Shown piece by piece: positions 23,002 through 31,002 of a stretch of 32,823 bases of DNA. How positions within the stretch are numbered: the stretch's first letter is position 1; each line of letters starts with the position of its first letter. The position numbers and the translations under genes are program-made. A model generated the notes under the pieces. That model had not been told where the DNA came from. It did not search any database and saw only the letters and a list, made by a program, of their open reading frames with translations. Source of the stretch: Pseudomonadota bacterium (GTDB lineage Bacteria; Pseudomonadota; Alphaproteobacteria; JAKJEU01); NCBI GenBank assembly GCA_022705265.1, contig JAKJEU010000001.1, positions 1-32,823 on the forward strand. Reading direction: 5' to 3'.

Positions 23002-23835
23002 TTACACTTTTCTTTTAAAGCATTTTATTAAATATTGCACGAAAAATATTATCAAAAAATAAATTCCAAGAGATGAAACGATTGCTGGTGCTGGTGGTAT
23101 GTCGGTTTTAAAGGATATAAAAATACCTAAAAAAACTCCTAAAATCCCTATAAAAGAAGAAAGAGCCAACATTTTATTATAATTATTAACCATTAACCTT
23201 GCACAAATCGGAGGAATTATAAGCATTGACGAAACCAACAATATTCCAATCGTCTTAATCGAAACAGATATCACACAAGCAATAATTACCATAAAAATCA
23301 TGTCAATTAATTTTACTTTATTACCTTCTACTATCGAAATTTCATTGCTTAAAATCGAAAATAAAAGTTTATCTTTTATCTTTAACAATAACGCAAAAGA
23401 AATAATACTTATTATGAAAATCAAATATATATCTTTTGTCGTTATGCTTAAAATGTCTCCGAACAAAAGAGTATTAAAACTTGAACTTTTTTTGCCCCAT
23501 GCCAGCATAACCATACCAAAACCAATCCCAAGTTGAGACATTAACACCAAAATGCTGTTTATCGAGGTTTTGGACCTGTCTTTTAAAAAACTTACGATAA
23601 AAGCCGTTATAAAAACCATTATCCCAGTGCTTAACATAGTCGAAAAACCAAGCAATATACCAATCGCAACCCCAGGCAAAGCAATATGAGAAACCGCATC
23701 TGCAAAGGAAGAAGCTCTTTTCCATATCAAAAAGCACCCTAAAAAACCCGAAATAAAAGCAATCAACGAAGCGGATATAATTGAATTTAAAACTATTCTT
23801 TCAAAGAAAATATCAAACAATTTTATGCTCTCCAT
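23002..23835 (-). CDS. znuB: Zinc/manganese ABC transporter permease ZnuB
   Basis: 277 residues, an ABC-3 family permease with about eight membrane helices. GFLGCFLIWKRASSFADAVSHIALPG near the N-terminus (split here as GFLGCFLIWKR and SFADAVSHIALPGVAIG) is the family signature for Zn/Mn importers. Its start lies inside the znuC end (23-bp overlap), so the pair is coupled. It brings zinc (or manganese) across the inner membrane with ZnuC and the binding protein ZnuA. Metal choice is inferred from ZnuA. Confidence 0.92.
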   Translation of the reverse strand: MESIKLFDIFFERIVLNSIISASLIAFISGFLGCFLIWKRASSFADAVSHIALPGVAIGILLGFSTMLSTGIMVFITAFIVSFLKDRSKTSINSILVLMSQLGIGFGMVMLAWGKKSSSFNTLLFGDILSITTKDIYLIFIISIISFALLLKIKDKLLFSILSNEISIVEGNKVKLIDMIFMVIIACVISVSIKTIGILLVSSMLIIPPICARLMVNNYNKMLALSSFIGILGVFLGIFISFKTDIPPAPAIVSSLGIYFLIIFFVQYLIKCFKRKV

Positions 23836-24481
23836 GTTTAAACAATTTTAAATATCCGTTTGAAGCCATAACATCACTTGGACTTCCTTGACAACATATG
23901 GACTTATTCATGCAAATAACTTTGTTCGAACTTGCCATAACCATATGTAAATCATGGGAAACCATTAATATAGTACAATCATAATTCTTTTTAACTTTGT
24001 TCAAAGTATTATAAAAATCGCTTTCAGAAGCAATATCAAGCCCGCTTGTTGGCTCGTCTAAAAACAACAACTGAGGCCTTTTTAACAAAGCCCTTGCAAG
24101 CAAAACTTTTTTAAGCTCTCCCCCAGAAAGAGTTGCCATATCAGATTTATATAAATCTTTAATATCCACAAGATTTGTTATTTCGCTGACATTTTGTTTT
24201 TTCGAGTCTATAATTAAAAAATCAAAAACGCTCATAGGAAGCATAGCATCAACATAAAAATGTTGTGGCACATAACCTTTTATAATTTTTTTATTATATA
24301 TGACCTTTCCCGCCGTTTGTTTTAAAATTCCAGCAATTATCTTTAACAAAGTAGACTTTCCAGCACCATTTGGACCGATAAAAGTTACAATGTCATTTTC
24401 TTTAACATTAAAATTAATGTTTGATAAAATTTCTTTATTAGATATATTATAATTTAAATTTTCAATATTTATTAGTGGCAT
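23813..24481 (-). CDS. znuC: Zinc ABC transporter ATP-binding protein ZnuC
   Basis: 222 residues. Walker A GPNGAGKST, Q-loop region VPQHFYVD, signature LSGGELKKVLLARAL, Walker B LLFLDEPTSGLD and the switch His in MVSHDLHMV. VPQ and DAMLPMSVFDF are typical of Znu/Mnt-type ATPases. There is no ribosome site before the ATG (24479-24481), but TATTAC occupies the exact -12 to -7 window, suggesting a leaderless mRNA; a -35 is not clear. It diverges from znuA with only 23 bp between start codons. Confidence 0.93.
   Translation of the reverse strand: MPLINIENLNYNISNKEILSNINFNVKENDIVTFIGPNGAGKSTLLKIIAGILKQTAGKVIYNKKIIKGYVPQHFYVDAMLPMSVFDFLIIDSKKQNVSEITNLVDIKDLYKSDMATLSGGELKKVLLARALLKRPQLLFLDEPTSGLDIASESDFYNTLNKVKKNYDCTILMVSHDLHMVMASSNKVICMNKSICCQGSPSDVMASNGYLKLFKHGEHKIV
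24421..24448 (+). promoter_or_regulatory. Candidate promoter for znuA inside znuC
   Basis: TTGATA (24421-24426), 16-bp spacer, TATATT (24443-24448), with an overlapping TATAAT at 24448-24453. It lies within the 5' coding part of znuC on the opposite strand, as the short intergenic gap requires. No Zur site was recognised with confidence. Confidence 0.4.
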
Positions 24482-24504
24482 CGTTTTGTAATAAGGATTT
24501 AAAA

Positions 24505-25395
24505 ATGAAAATAAGACATCTTATATTATTCTCTTTATGTATTATTTTCAACCCTTGTTATGCTTTTTCAAAAACAATGATTATATCATCTATTCCTGTT
24601 ATTTCTTCAATTGCTTCTTATATTTCGAAACAAGAAGTAAAATCTATTGTAAAAGAAAGAGAAACTGGATGTGTTGAACATTATTCGATGAAGCCTTCTG
24701 ATGCTTTTTTGATAAAAGATGCTGATTTAATAATCGCTATTGGAGAAAATTTCGAACCTTTTTTTAATAATATAAGTAAAATAAAAAAGGATAATGCAAG
24801 TATAATTGAAATATCAAAAATACCTGGCATAAAAATTCTTAACAAAAAAGAAAAAATCGATAACCAAGAAAACAACCACAACCATTCTAGTGAATATGAT
24901 TTTCACCTTTGGCTCAATCCAGCAAATGCAAAAAAAATTGCAACTGAGATTGCAAAACAACTAGCCATAAAAAATCCTGATAAAAAAGATTTTTATTCAA
25001 AAAATTTAAATGATTTTAATAAAGAAATTGACAGAATAGTTTTTGATATAAAATCTATTATCTCATCTCATATAAGAATAAATTATCTTTTATCTCATGA
25101 CAATCTCCAATATTTCGAAGACTTTTTTAACATAAAATCTTCTGGGGTTATATCTTTTCTTGACAGTGGTGAAATAAGCATAAGACAACTTCTTTATATT
25201 AAAAAAGTTATCGACGATAATAAAATAAGTTTAATCCTTGTTGATGGTGATAATTATCCAAAAGGGTTAAAAACTGTTGTTGATGGAACAAAAATAAGAT
25301 TAAGAAAAATTGATGTTACTGGTGCTTCCTATAAATTCAGCGAGGATTTGTATATAAGAATCATAAAAGATATTGTGAATAATATTTACTTGTAA
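24505..25395 (+). CDS. znuA: Zinc ABC transporter substrate-binding protein ZnuA
   Basis: 296 residues from ATG 24505, chosen over 24475 because AAGGA (24493-24497) is 7 bases upstream and the signal peptide then begins at once (MKIRHLILFSLCIIFNPCYA). A periplasmic cluster A-I metal-binding protein: candidate ligands are His59 (CVEHYSMKPSD), His134 (YDFHLWLNP) and His198 (LLSHDNLQYFEDFF), with an acidic residue in LVDGDNYP. The His-rich loop of zinc binders is present but short (NNHNHSS, 124-129). This favours zinc over manganese, not conclusively. It is divergent from and functionally linked to znuCB. Confidence 0.9.
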   Translation: MKIRHLILFSLCIIFNPCYAFSKTMIISSIPVISSIASYISKQEVKSIVKERETGCVEHYSMKPSDAFLIKDADLIIAIGENFEPFFNNISKIKKDNASIIEISKIPGIKILNKKEKIDNQENNHNHSSEYDFHLWLNPANAKKIATEIAKQLAIKNPDKKDFYSKNLNDFNKEIDRIVFDIKSIISSHIRINYLLSHDNLQYFEDFFNIKSSGVISFLDSGEISIRQLLYIKKVIDDNKISLILVDGDNYPKGLKTVVDGTKIRLRKIDVTGASYKFSEDLYIRIIKDIVNNIYL

Positions 25396-25446
25396 TTTTT
25401 TTATTTTTATAATATAAGTGTCAAAGCAATTTAAAACTAAATTGTT

Positions 25447-25502
25447 TAGATTCCTTCCCAAAAGCTTTATTTTTAACCATTTAAGGCGATTGGGTATATC
25501 TA
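25447..25502 (+). promoter_or_regulatory. Structured leader upstream of rpsF (possible S6:S18 regulatory RNA)
   Basis: A long articulated hairpin can be drawn: TAGAT/ATCTA (25447-25451 with 25498-25502), internal loop TCCTT opposite TAT, CCCAA/TTGGG (25457-25461 with 25490-25494), internal loop AA opposite GA, GCTTTA/TAAGGC (25464-25469 with 25482-25487), 12-nt loop. It ends 43 nt before the rpsF ATG. An S6:S18-binding leader is known before rpsF in many bacteria; I cannot confirm its consensus here. A separate small hairpin CAATTTA-AAAC-TAAATTG precedes it at 25427-25444. Confidence 0.35.
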
Positions 25503-25545
25503 TTTATTTTAATGATTGAGAAAAGCCATAAGGAGAAAGAAAAAT

Positions 25546-25950
25546 ATGCCTTTTTACGAAAATGTGTTTATTGCTCGTCAGGATTTATCCCAACAAGCAT
25601 TAGATGAAATGATTGAAAAATATGCCGGTATTATTGATACAAACGGCGGAAAAATTACAAAGAAAGAAAGCTGGGGTCTTAGATCTTTGGTATATCGCAT
25701 TAAGAAAAACCGCAAGGGTCGTTATGTTCTTATGAACATTGATGCACCAGCACCTGCTGTTTTCGAAATGGAAAGACAAATGAAATTTGATGAAGATATC
25801 ATCAGATTCTTAACCGTAAAAGTTGAAGAATTAGAAGAAGGTCCTTCAGCTATGATGAATTCAAGAAACAAAGAAGGCTCTTATAAATCTTCTAAGAACG
25901 AAGATTTCGAAGACTTTGATATTTCAACAGACGAAGAGGAGATTGTATAA
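25546..25950 (+). CDS. rpsF: 30S ribosomal protein S6
   Basis: 134 residues. MPFYENVFIARQDLS, the KKESWGLRSLVYRIKKNRKG block and YVLMNIDAP are typical S6, followed by an acidic C-terminal tail (EDFEDFDISTDEEEIV). S6 binds S18 on the 30S platform. The ATG at 25546 is chosen over an upstream in-frame start at 25516 because AAGGAG (25530-25535) lies 10 bases before it and the family starts there. The stop overlaps the rpsR start (TAATG). It is first gene of the ribosomal-replication block. Confidence 0.96.
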   Translation: MPFYENVFIARQDLSQQALDEMIEKYAGIIDTNGGKITKKESWGLRSLVYRIKKNRKGRYVLMNIDAPAPAVFEMERQMKFDEDIIRFLTVKVEELEEGPSAMMNSRNKEGSYKSSKNEDFEDFDISTDEEEIV

Positions 25951-26198
25951 TGAACGCAGTTGCTCAAACACAAGGACGCAGATCTTTCTTTAAAAGACGC
26001 AAAACTTGCCCATTTTCTTCAAAAAATTCCCCAAAGATTGATTACAAAGATGTAAAATTATTACAAAGATTCATATCTGAAAGAGGAAAGATGATACCAA
26101 GCAGAATTACTGGTGTATCAGCTAAAAAACAAAGAGAATTAGCAGTCGCTATTAAGAGAGCAAGATTCTTAGGCTTGCTTCCTTATGTAGTTGATTAA
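25950..26198 (+). CDS. rpsR: 30S ribosomal protein S18
   Basis: 82 residues. The S18 core is clear: IDYKDVKLLQRFISERGKMI and RITGVSAKKQRELAVAIKRAR, then FLGLLPYV. The N-terminus is a basic FFKRRKTCPF stretch. It binds 16S rRNA as a pair with S6, which precedes it with a one-base stop/start overlap. Confidence 0.97.
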   Translation: MNAVAQTQGRRSFFKRRKTCPFSSKNSPKIDYKDVKLLQRFISERGKMIPSRITGVSAKKQRELAVAIKRARFLGLLPYVVD

Positions 26199-26220
26199 GG
26201 TTTAATTTAAAAATAAAGTT

Positions 26221-27174
26221 ATGAGCAAATCCTTAAAACCATTGATATATTCATTTGGACTTGGCTTATTAAGCTATGTATTCTTCCTTTGCATGTTTCA
26301 AACAGGAAGCGGAGTTTTTGGTTTAATAAGAACCTTGGGAATGGCTCTTGCAACAGCTCCATTGATTGTTGCGGGGATATCTTACGGTTTTGGCGGATTT
26401 ATATCTGCACTTATTGGCGCAACTTTTATGTTTAGCCTTAATGAAGGTGATTTTGATAAATTCAAAAATTACTATATAATTGCGGAAATAATTCCTGCTT
26501 TTATTCTTGTTTCATTGGGATTACCCTTTAAAAACAAGCAATTAGGACTCGGAAGCATTGTTTCAGTTTTAACTTTTTTAATCAGCTGTGTGGTTTTAGT
26601 ATTTTGTTATATTGTGAAAGACAAATATTTTGCAAATTATGGCGAAAATGCTAATCCCGTTGCTTTGATTGAAGATATTTTAGCAAAAAACATTGTTGTC
26701 CAAAATATGCAAGAACTTAACCCTAATACCTACGACATCATAAAAGCAATTATTCCATATATTCCTTCTTTAATCGGAATGATGCTTATCGGAAGAATTT
26801 TGCTTAATGCTTATATCGGGCTTGAAGCCTCTTTTAAGCTTGGTGTTGCAAAAAGACAAAGGGAAGATTATCTGAACTTTTTTGTTCCTAAAATTTATGT
26901 TTTAGTCGTTTTGTCTTCTATTATTGCTGGGTTGTTATATGAAGGTTTTGATAAATATATTATGTTTAATATAAGCCTTATTTTAATGACACCAATTGCT
27001 TTGATGGGAATGGCTTACTCTAACCGATTAAGTCAAAAGATAAAATATGGTAAGCCTTTATTATGGTTGTTTTACATATTGGTCATAATAACAGGAGATT
27101 TAGGATTTTTGGCAACAGTGTTGCTTGGCGCTTTTAACTATATAATTAAACAAAAAGAAATTATGAAAGTATAA
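26221..27174 (+). CDS. DUF2232 family membrane protein
   Basis: 317 residues, about eight membrane helices; GVAKRQREDYLNFFVPKIYV is the conserved cytoplasmic segment I associate with DUF2232 (YybS-like) proteins that sit between rpsR and rplI in alphaproteobacteria. Function is unknown. It starts 22 bp after rpsR and ends 12 bp before rplI, so it is part of the ribosomal operon. The ribosome site is weak. Identification rests on location as much as on sequence. Confidence 0.8.
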   Translation: MSKSLKPLIYSFGLGLLSYVFFLCMFQTGSGVFGLIRTLGMALATAPLIVAGISYGFGGFISALIGATFMFSLNEGDFDKFKNYYIIAEIIPAFILVSLGLPFKNKQLGLGSIVSVLTFLISCVVLVFCYIVKDKYFANYGENANPVALIEDILAKNIVVQNMQELNPNTYDIIKAIIPYIPSLIGMMLIGRILLNAYIGLEASFKLGVAKRQREDYLNFFVPKIYVLVVLSSIIAGLLYEGFDKYIMFNISLILMTPIALMGMAYSNRLSQKIKYGKPLLWLFYILVIITGDLGFLATVLLGAFNYIIKQKEIMKV

Positions 27175-27186
27175 GGAAAAAAGAAA

Positions 27187-27699
27187 ATGAAAGTAATTTT
27201 ACTTGAAAGAATCGAAAATTTAGGCCAAATGGGTGACGAAGTAACTGTTAAAAATGGTTATGCAAGAAACTTCCTTTTGCCACAAAAGAAGGCTTTAAGA
27301 GCTAACAAAGAAAACCGTGCATATTTTGAAACACAAAAAGCTATAATCGAAGCTACTAACATCAAAAGAAAAGAAGAAGCACAAGATTTGGCAAAAAGAA
27401 TGGCTGGTTTATCAGTTGCAATCATCAAACAAGCATCAGAACAAGGTCAATTATACGGATCAGTATCTGGTAGAGATGTTTGTGAAGCAATCAAAGAAGC
27501 TGGTTTCAACATTGAAAGAAGACAAGTTGTTCTTGACCAAGCTATTAAAAACATTGGTGTATTTGATATCAAAATCGCTTTATATCCAGAAGTTGCTCAA
27601 ACAGTAAAAGTAACTGTTGCAAGAACTCAAGAAGATGTAAAAAAGCTTGATAAAGAAGAAGCTAAAAAAGACGCTTTGAAAGAACAAGAAGTCGCTTAG
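27187..27699 (+). CDS. rplI: 50S ribosomal protein L9
   Basis: 170 residues. The N-terminal RNA-binding domain MKVILLERIENLGQMGDEVT followed by GYARNFLLPQKKALRA is the L9 signature. After a long charged connecting helix the C-terminal domain ends VKVTVARTQED, with a Lys/Glu-rich tail (about 20 residues beyond the usual 148-150). L9 sits at the base of the L1 stalk. AAGGAAAAAAGAAA precedes the ATG. Confidence 0.97.
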   Translation: MKVILLERIENLGQMGDEVTVKNGYARNFLLPQKKALRANKENRAYFETQKAIIEATNIKRKEEAQDLAKRMAGLSVAIIKQASEQGQLYGSVSGRDVCEAIKEAGFNIERRQVVLDQAIKNIGVFDIKIALYPEVAQTVKVTVARTQEDVKKLDKEEAKKDALKEQEVA

Positions 27700-27700
27700 T

Positions 27701-27726
27701 TTTAAAGCTTAAATTTAAAGCTTAAA
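27701..27726. repeat. Tandem 13-bp repeat in the rplI-dnaB gap
   Basis: TTTAAAGCTTAAA occurs twice back to back (27701-27713 and 27714-27726). Each copy contains the palindrome AAGCTT; together they can fold as a weak hairpin. It starts 1 bp after the rplI stop. Confidence 0.6.
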
Positions 27727-27749
27727 ATACCATTAAAGGGGCTCAAAAA

Positions 27750-29219
27750 ATGAAACAGGAATTGGAAATAAGGCAAAAGCCTTCTTCGATTGACATTGAA
27801 CAAGCATTATTAAGTGCTTTGATAATCAACCGAAACGCACTTGAAAAAGTGTCGGAGTTTTTAAAACCTGAGCATTTTTTTGACCCCTTTAATGCTGAAT
27901 TCTTCAATGCTTGCTTAACTTTAAGCAAAAGCAACCGAGATATAAACCCAACCATATTAAAGGAATATCTTGCAAAAGGCGGAAGCGATGAAGAAAACAA
28001 AGAAAAGGAAGCAAAAATTAATGCTCTTGCCTTTTCTGATGTAAGTATCGTTAATGTTACCGATTATGGAAAACAAATTGTTGACCGATATATAAGAAGA
28101 GCTTTAATCGAGCTTGGATACGATATTGTTAACGATGCTTATACAATCGATATTGAACGAGACGCCACCGACCAAGCCCGAGAGATAGAAGAAAAACTAT
28201 TCAAAATTTCAAACGAAGGACAAATCGAAGGCGGACTTAAAAGCTTTTCGTTATCCTTATCTGGTGCGATTGAAACGATTGCAAAAGCAAGACAAAATGC
28301 TGGAAAATTGCCTGGTGTTCCAACAAAAATTACAAAACTTGATAATCTTGTTGGTGGGCTTCATAATTCAGATTTGATTATTTTAGCAGGAAGACCAGGT
28401 ATGGGTAAAACTGCTTTTACCACTTGTGTTGGTATTAATGCTGCCATGGCGTTTAGAGAAGATAACGAAAAAAACACCAATAAAAAAGATAACAAAACTG
28501 TTGCTTTCTTTTCGCTGGAAATGTCGGCGGAACAACTTGCTTCCCGTATTATTTCAACCCAAGCCCAAGTAAATAACCGCGATATGAGAACCGGTTATCT
28601 TAAACAAGATGACTTTAACAAAATCATGAATGTTGTGGAATGGATGGATAATCTTCCTTTATACATTGATGACACTCCTGGTTTGACCGTGAATGCTATA
28701 AGAACAAGGTGCAGAAGGCTTAAAAGAGACAAAGGTTTAGGTCTTATTATCATCGATTATCTTCAATTAATTGAAAGTGGTAAAAAGTCTGAAAACCGTG
28801 TTCAAGAAATTTCCGAAATGACAAGAAACCTTAAAATCTTGGCAAAGGAAATTAATGTCCCTGTAATCGTTTTAAGTCAGCTTAACCGTGGTGTTGAAGC
28901 AAGAGACGATAAAAGACCTCAATTATCAGATTTAAGAGAATCTGGCTCAATCGAACAAGATGCTGATATCGTTATGGCCGTTTATCGTGAATGGTATTAC
29001 TTGCCTCGTGAATTGGTTAAAAAAGTTGGCGAAACCGATGAAAAATTTAATTCAAGACTTGCATCACACGAGCAAAGAAGAGCTGAACTTGAAAAAATAG
29101 CAGAACTTTTAATATTAAAAAATCGTCACGGCCCAACCGATGATATTAAATTGTTCTTTGATGGTGCTTTTGCTCAATTTGCAAATTTAGATGAAAAAAA
29201 TGAAGAAAAAAAACAATAA
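27750..29219 (+). CDS. dnaB: Replicative DNA helicase DnaB
   Basis: 489 residues, normal. The N-terminal helical domain begins PSSIDIEQALLSALI and holds HFFDPFNAEFF; a linker helix leads to the RecA-like motor with Walker A GRPGMGKT (214-221), the FFSLEMSAEQLASRI motif, the Walker B stretch GLIIIDYLQL, SQLNRGVEARDDKRPQLSD and the arginine-finger region SGSIEQDADIV. The hexameric helicase unwinds DNA at the replication fork. An AAAGGGG ribosome site precedes the ATG. The alr reading frame starts inside its end. Confidence 0.97.
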   Translation: MKQELEIRQKPSSIDIEQALLSALIINRNALEKVSEFLKPEHFFDPFNAEFFNACLTLSKSNRDINPTILKEYLAKGGSDEENKEKEAKINALAFSDVSIVNVTDYGKQIVDRYIRRALIELGYDIVNDAYTIDIERDATDQAREIEEKLFKISNEGQIEGGLKSFSLSLSGAIETIAKARQNAGKLPGVPTKITKLDNLVGGLHNSDLIILAGRPGMGKTAFTTCVGINAAMAFREDNEKNTNKKDNKTVAFFSLEMSAEQLASRIISTQAQVNNRDMRTGYLKQDDFNKIMNVVEWMDNLPLYIDDTPGLTVNAIRTRCRRLKRDKGLGLIIIDYLQLIESGKKSENRVQEISEMTRNLKILAKEINVPVIVLSQLNRGVEARDDKRPQLSDLRESGSIEQDADIVMAVYREWYYLPRELVKKVGETDEKFNSRLASHEQRRAELEKIAELLILKNRHGPTDDIKLFFDGAFAQFANLDEKNEEKKQ

Positions 29220-30213
29220 TTCGATATTAACTGTTAATGTTTCGGCTTTAAAACATAATTACAATGTTCTTAAAAATTATGTTAATCCTTCTGATGCTGG
29301 CGTGGTTTTAAAATCAAATGCTTATGGTGTCGGTGCAAAAGAAATTGGAAAAATTTTATATCAAGAAGGTGCCAGAACTTTTTTTACTGCCCATTCTTTT
29401 GAAGGAGTAGAGCTTAGAAAAGCATTACCTCATGAGGCTGAAATTTACATACTTCACGGTTGTTATGATTATGATGGGGAAGATTTTAACGAGTACAATC
29501 TAATCCCTATTTTAAACAACGAAGAACAACTTAAAATCGCAAAAGAACATAATATAAAAAAATATGGAATTCATGTTAATACAGGGATGAATCGTCTAAG
29601 TTTTTCATCAATTCCTGACAATGTTTCTCCATGCCTTATTATTTCGCATTTTTCTGGCGAACAAAATGATGAACAATTTTCAAAATTTAACGAAATCACA
29701 AAAAATTTTAAAGATGTAAAAAAATCAATTTGTGCTTCTAATGCTATTTCAACTCCAAAAGAGTATCATATGGATATCATAAGGTTTGGATATGCGTTAT
29801 ATGGAGAAATGGATAATAACCTTGGGCTTAAAAACACCATATCCTTAAAAGCCAAGATTATCGGACTTTACGAGGTTAAAAAAGGCGATAAAGTCGGATA
29901 CGATTCGACCTTTATATTTGAAAAAGATGGTAAAATCGCAACAATAGCAGTTGGTTATGCCGATGGATACAGCCGAACTTTATCCAACAAAGGATATGGT
30001 TACATTAACGGAACAAAAATCAATCTGGTTGGAAGAGTTTCAATGGACTTAACCGTTTTTGATGTAAGCGATATTGAAAATATAAAAATTGGTGATGAAA
30101 TTGAATTAATTGGTGATAATATAAAGGTTAAAGAATTAGCAAGTCTTTTAAACACAACAGGTTATGAAATTTTAACCTCTCTTTCAAAAAGATATAAAAG
30201 GGTATATAAATGA
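29191..30213 (+). CDS. alr: Alanine racemase
   Basis: 340 residues, shorter than the usual 360-380. The N-terminal TIM barrel holds the PLP-binding Lys41 in VVLKSNAYGVG; the C-terminal beta domain has the second catalytic Tyr in VGYDSTF. GIHVNTGMNRLSF, HMDIIRFGYALYG, AVGYADGYSRTLS and GRVSMDLTVFDVS are typical. It makes D-alanine for peptidoglycan. The frame overlaps dnaB by 29 bp from 29191; Met4 (29200) is an alternative, and neither has a clear ribosome site, so coupling to dnaB is likely. The stop overlaps mlaE (ATGA). Confidence 0.93.
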   Translation: MKKMKKKNNNSILTVNVSALKHNYNVLKNYVNPSDAGVVLKSNAYGVGAKEIGKILYQEGARTFFTAHSFEGVELRKALPHEAEIYILHGCYDYDGEDFNEYNLIPILNNEEQLKIAKEHNIKKYGIHVNTGMNRLSFSSIPDNVSPCLIISHFSGEQNDEQFSKFNEITKNFKDVKKSICASNAISTPKEYHMDIIRFGYALYGEMDNNLGLKNTISLKAKIIGLYEVKKGDKVGYDSTFIFEKDGKIATIAVGYADGYSRTLSNKGYGYINGTKINLVGRVSMDLTVFDVSDIENIKIGDEIELIGDNIKVKELASLLNTTGYEILTSLSKRYKRVYK

Positions 30214-30983
30214 ATTTTTTAAGTAATATTGGCAAAATGACCGTTAAATTTATTAAAAATGCTGGGGAATTGGCTTTATTTGCTTATTCTGTGATTACTC
30301 ATTTGTTCCGCCCACCATTTTTCTTTAAAAACATTTTCACTCAAATGATTGAAATTGGATTTTATTCTCTTCCCGTTGTGGGTTTAACCACTCTTTTTTC
30401 TGGAATGGTTATGGCTTTGCAAACCTATTCTGGATTTTCAAGGCTTAGTGCCGAAAGTGCCATTCCTATGGTGGTTTTAATTGCTCTTACTCGTGAACTT
30501 GCCCCAGTTATGGCAGGATTAATGGTAGCAGGAAGAGTTGGAGCTTCGTTTGCGGCGGAAATTGGAACCATGAAGGTAACCGAGCAAATTGACGCTTTAT
30601 CCTCGCTTTCCACCAATCCAATTAAATATTTGGTTGTCCCAAGAATTATTGCTGCGACTTTAATGCTTCCTTTTTTGGTGTTTATCGGAGATGTGATTGG
30701 AATTCAAGGTGGTTATTTAATCGGGGTTCATAAACTTGGCTTTAACTCTGCTACTTATATCAAAAACACTTGGGATGTTATGGAATCTTTTGACATTGTT
30801 TCTGGTCTTATTAAGGCTGCGGTTTTTGGTTTTATTATTGCTATGCTTGGTTGTTATAATGGTTATTATTCTGATGGTGGAGCACAAGGAGTTGGTAAAG
30901 CAACAACAAACGCAGTTGTATCCTCATCAATTTTGATATTGATATTCAACTACATTTTAACCGAACTTTTTTTCATGGCTTAA
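30210..30983 (+). CDS. mlaE: MlaE-type lipid ABC transporter permease
   Basis: 257 residues, a YrbE/MlaE permease with about five or six helices. Conserved blocks: PVVGLTTLFSGMVMALQ, LTRELAPVMAGLMVAGRVGA, and FAAEIGTMKVTEQIDAL with the coupling helix, then YLVVPRIIA. It forms the inner-membrane channel for phospholipid transport between the membranes that keeps outer-membrane asymmetry. mlaF follows 19 bp later. The substrate-binding MCE protein mlaD, usually adjacent, is absent here; radA follows instead. Confidence 0.93.
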   Translation: MNFLSNIGKMTVKFIKNAGELALFAYSVITHLFRPPFFFKNIFTQMIEIGFYSLPVVGLTTLFSGMVMALQTYSGFSRLSAESAIPMVVLIALTRELAPVMAGLMVAGRVGASFAAEIGTMKVTEQIDALSSLSTNPIKYLVVPRIIAATLMLPFLVFIGDVIGIQGGYLIGVHKLGFNSATYIKNTWDVMESFDIVSGLIKAAVFGFIIAMLGCYNGYYSDGGAQGVGKATTNAVVSSSILILIFNYILTELFFMA

Positions 30984-31002
30984 ATCAAGGGAGAAACATA
31001 AA

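Noticed and set aside
21973..24481. Secretion-system gene cluster around the PilT/DotB-type ATPase
   Set aside because: The neighbours are yebC, ruvC and zinc transporter genes with clear identities; no other secretion component is present.
25427..25444. Terminator of znuA (CAATTTA-AAAC-TAAATTG)
   Set aside because: The stem is entirely weak and only a short T stretch follows; kept only as a note in the rpsF leader entry.
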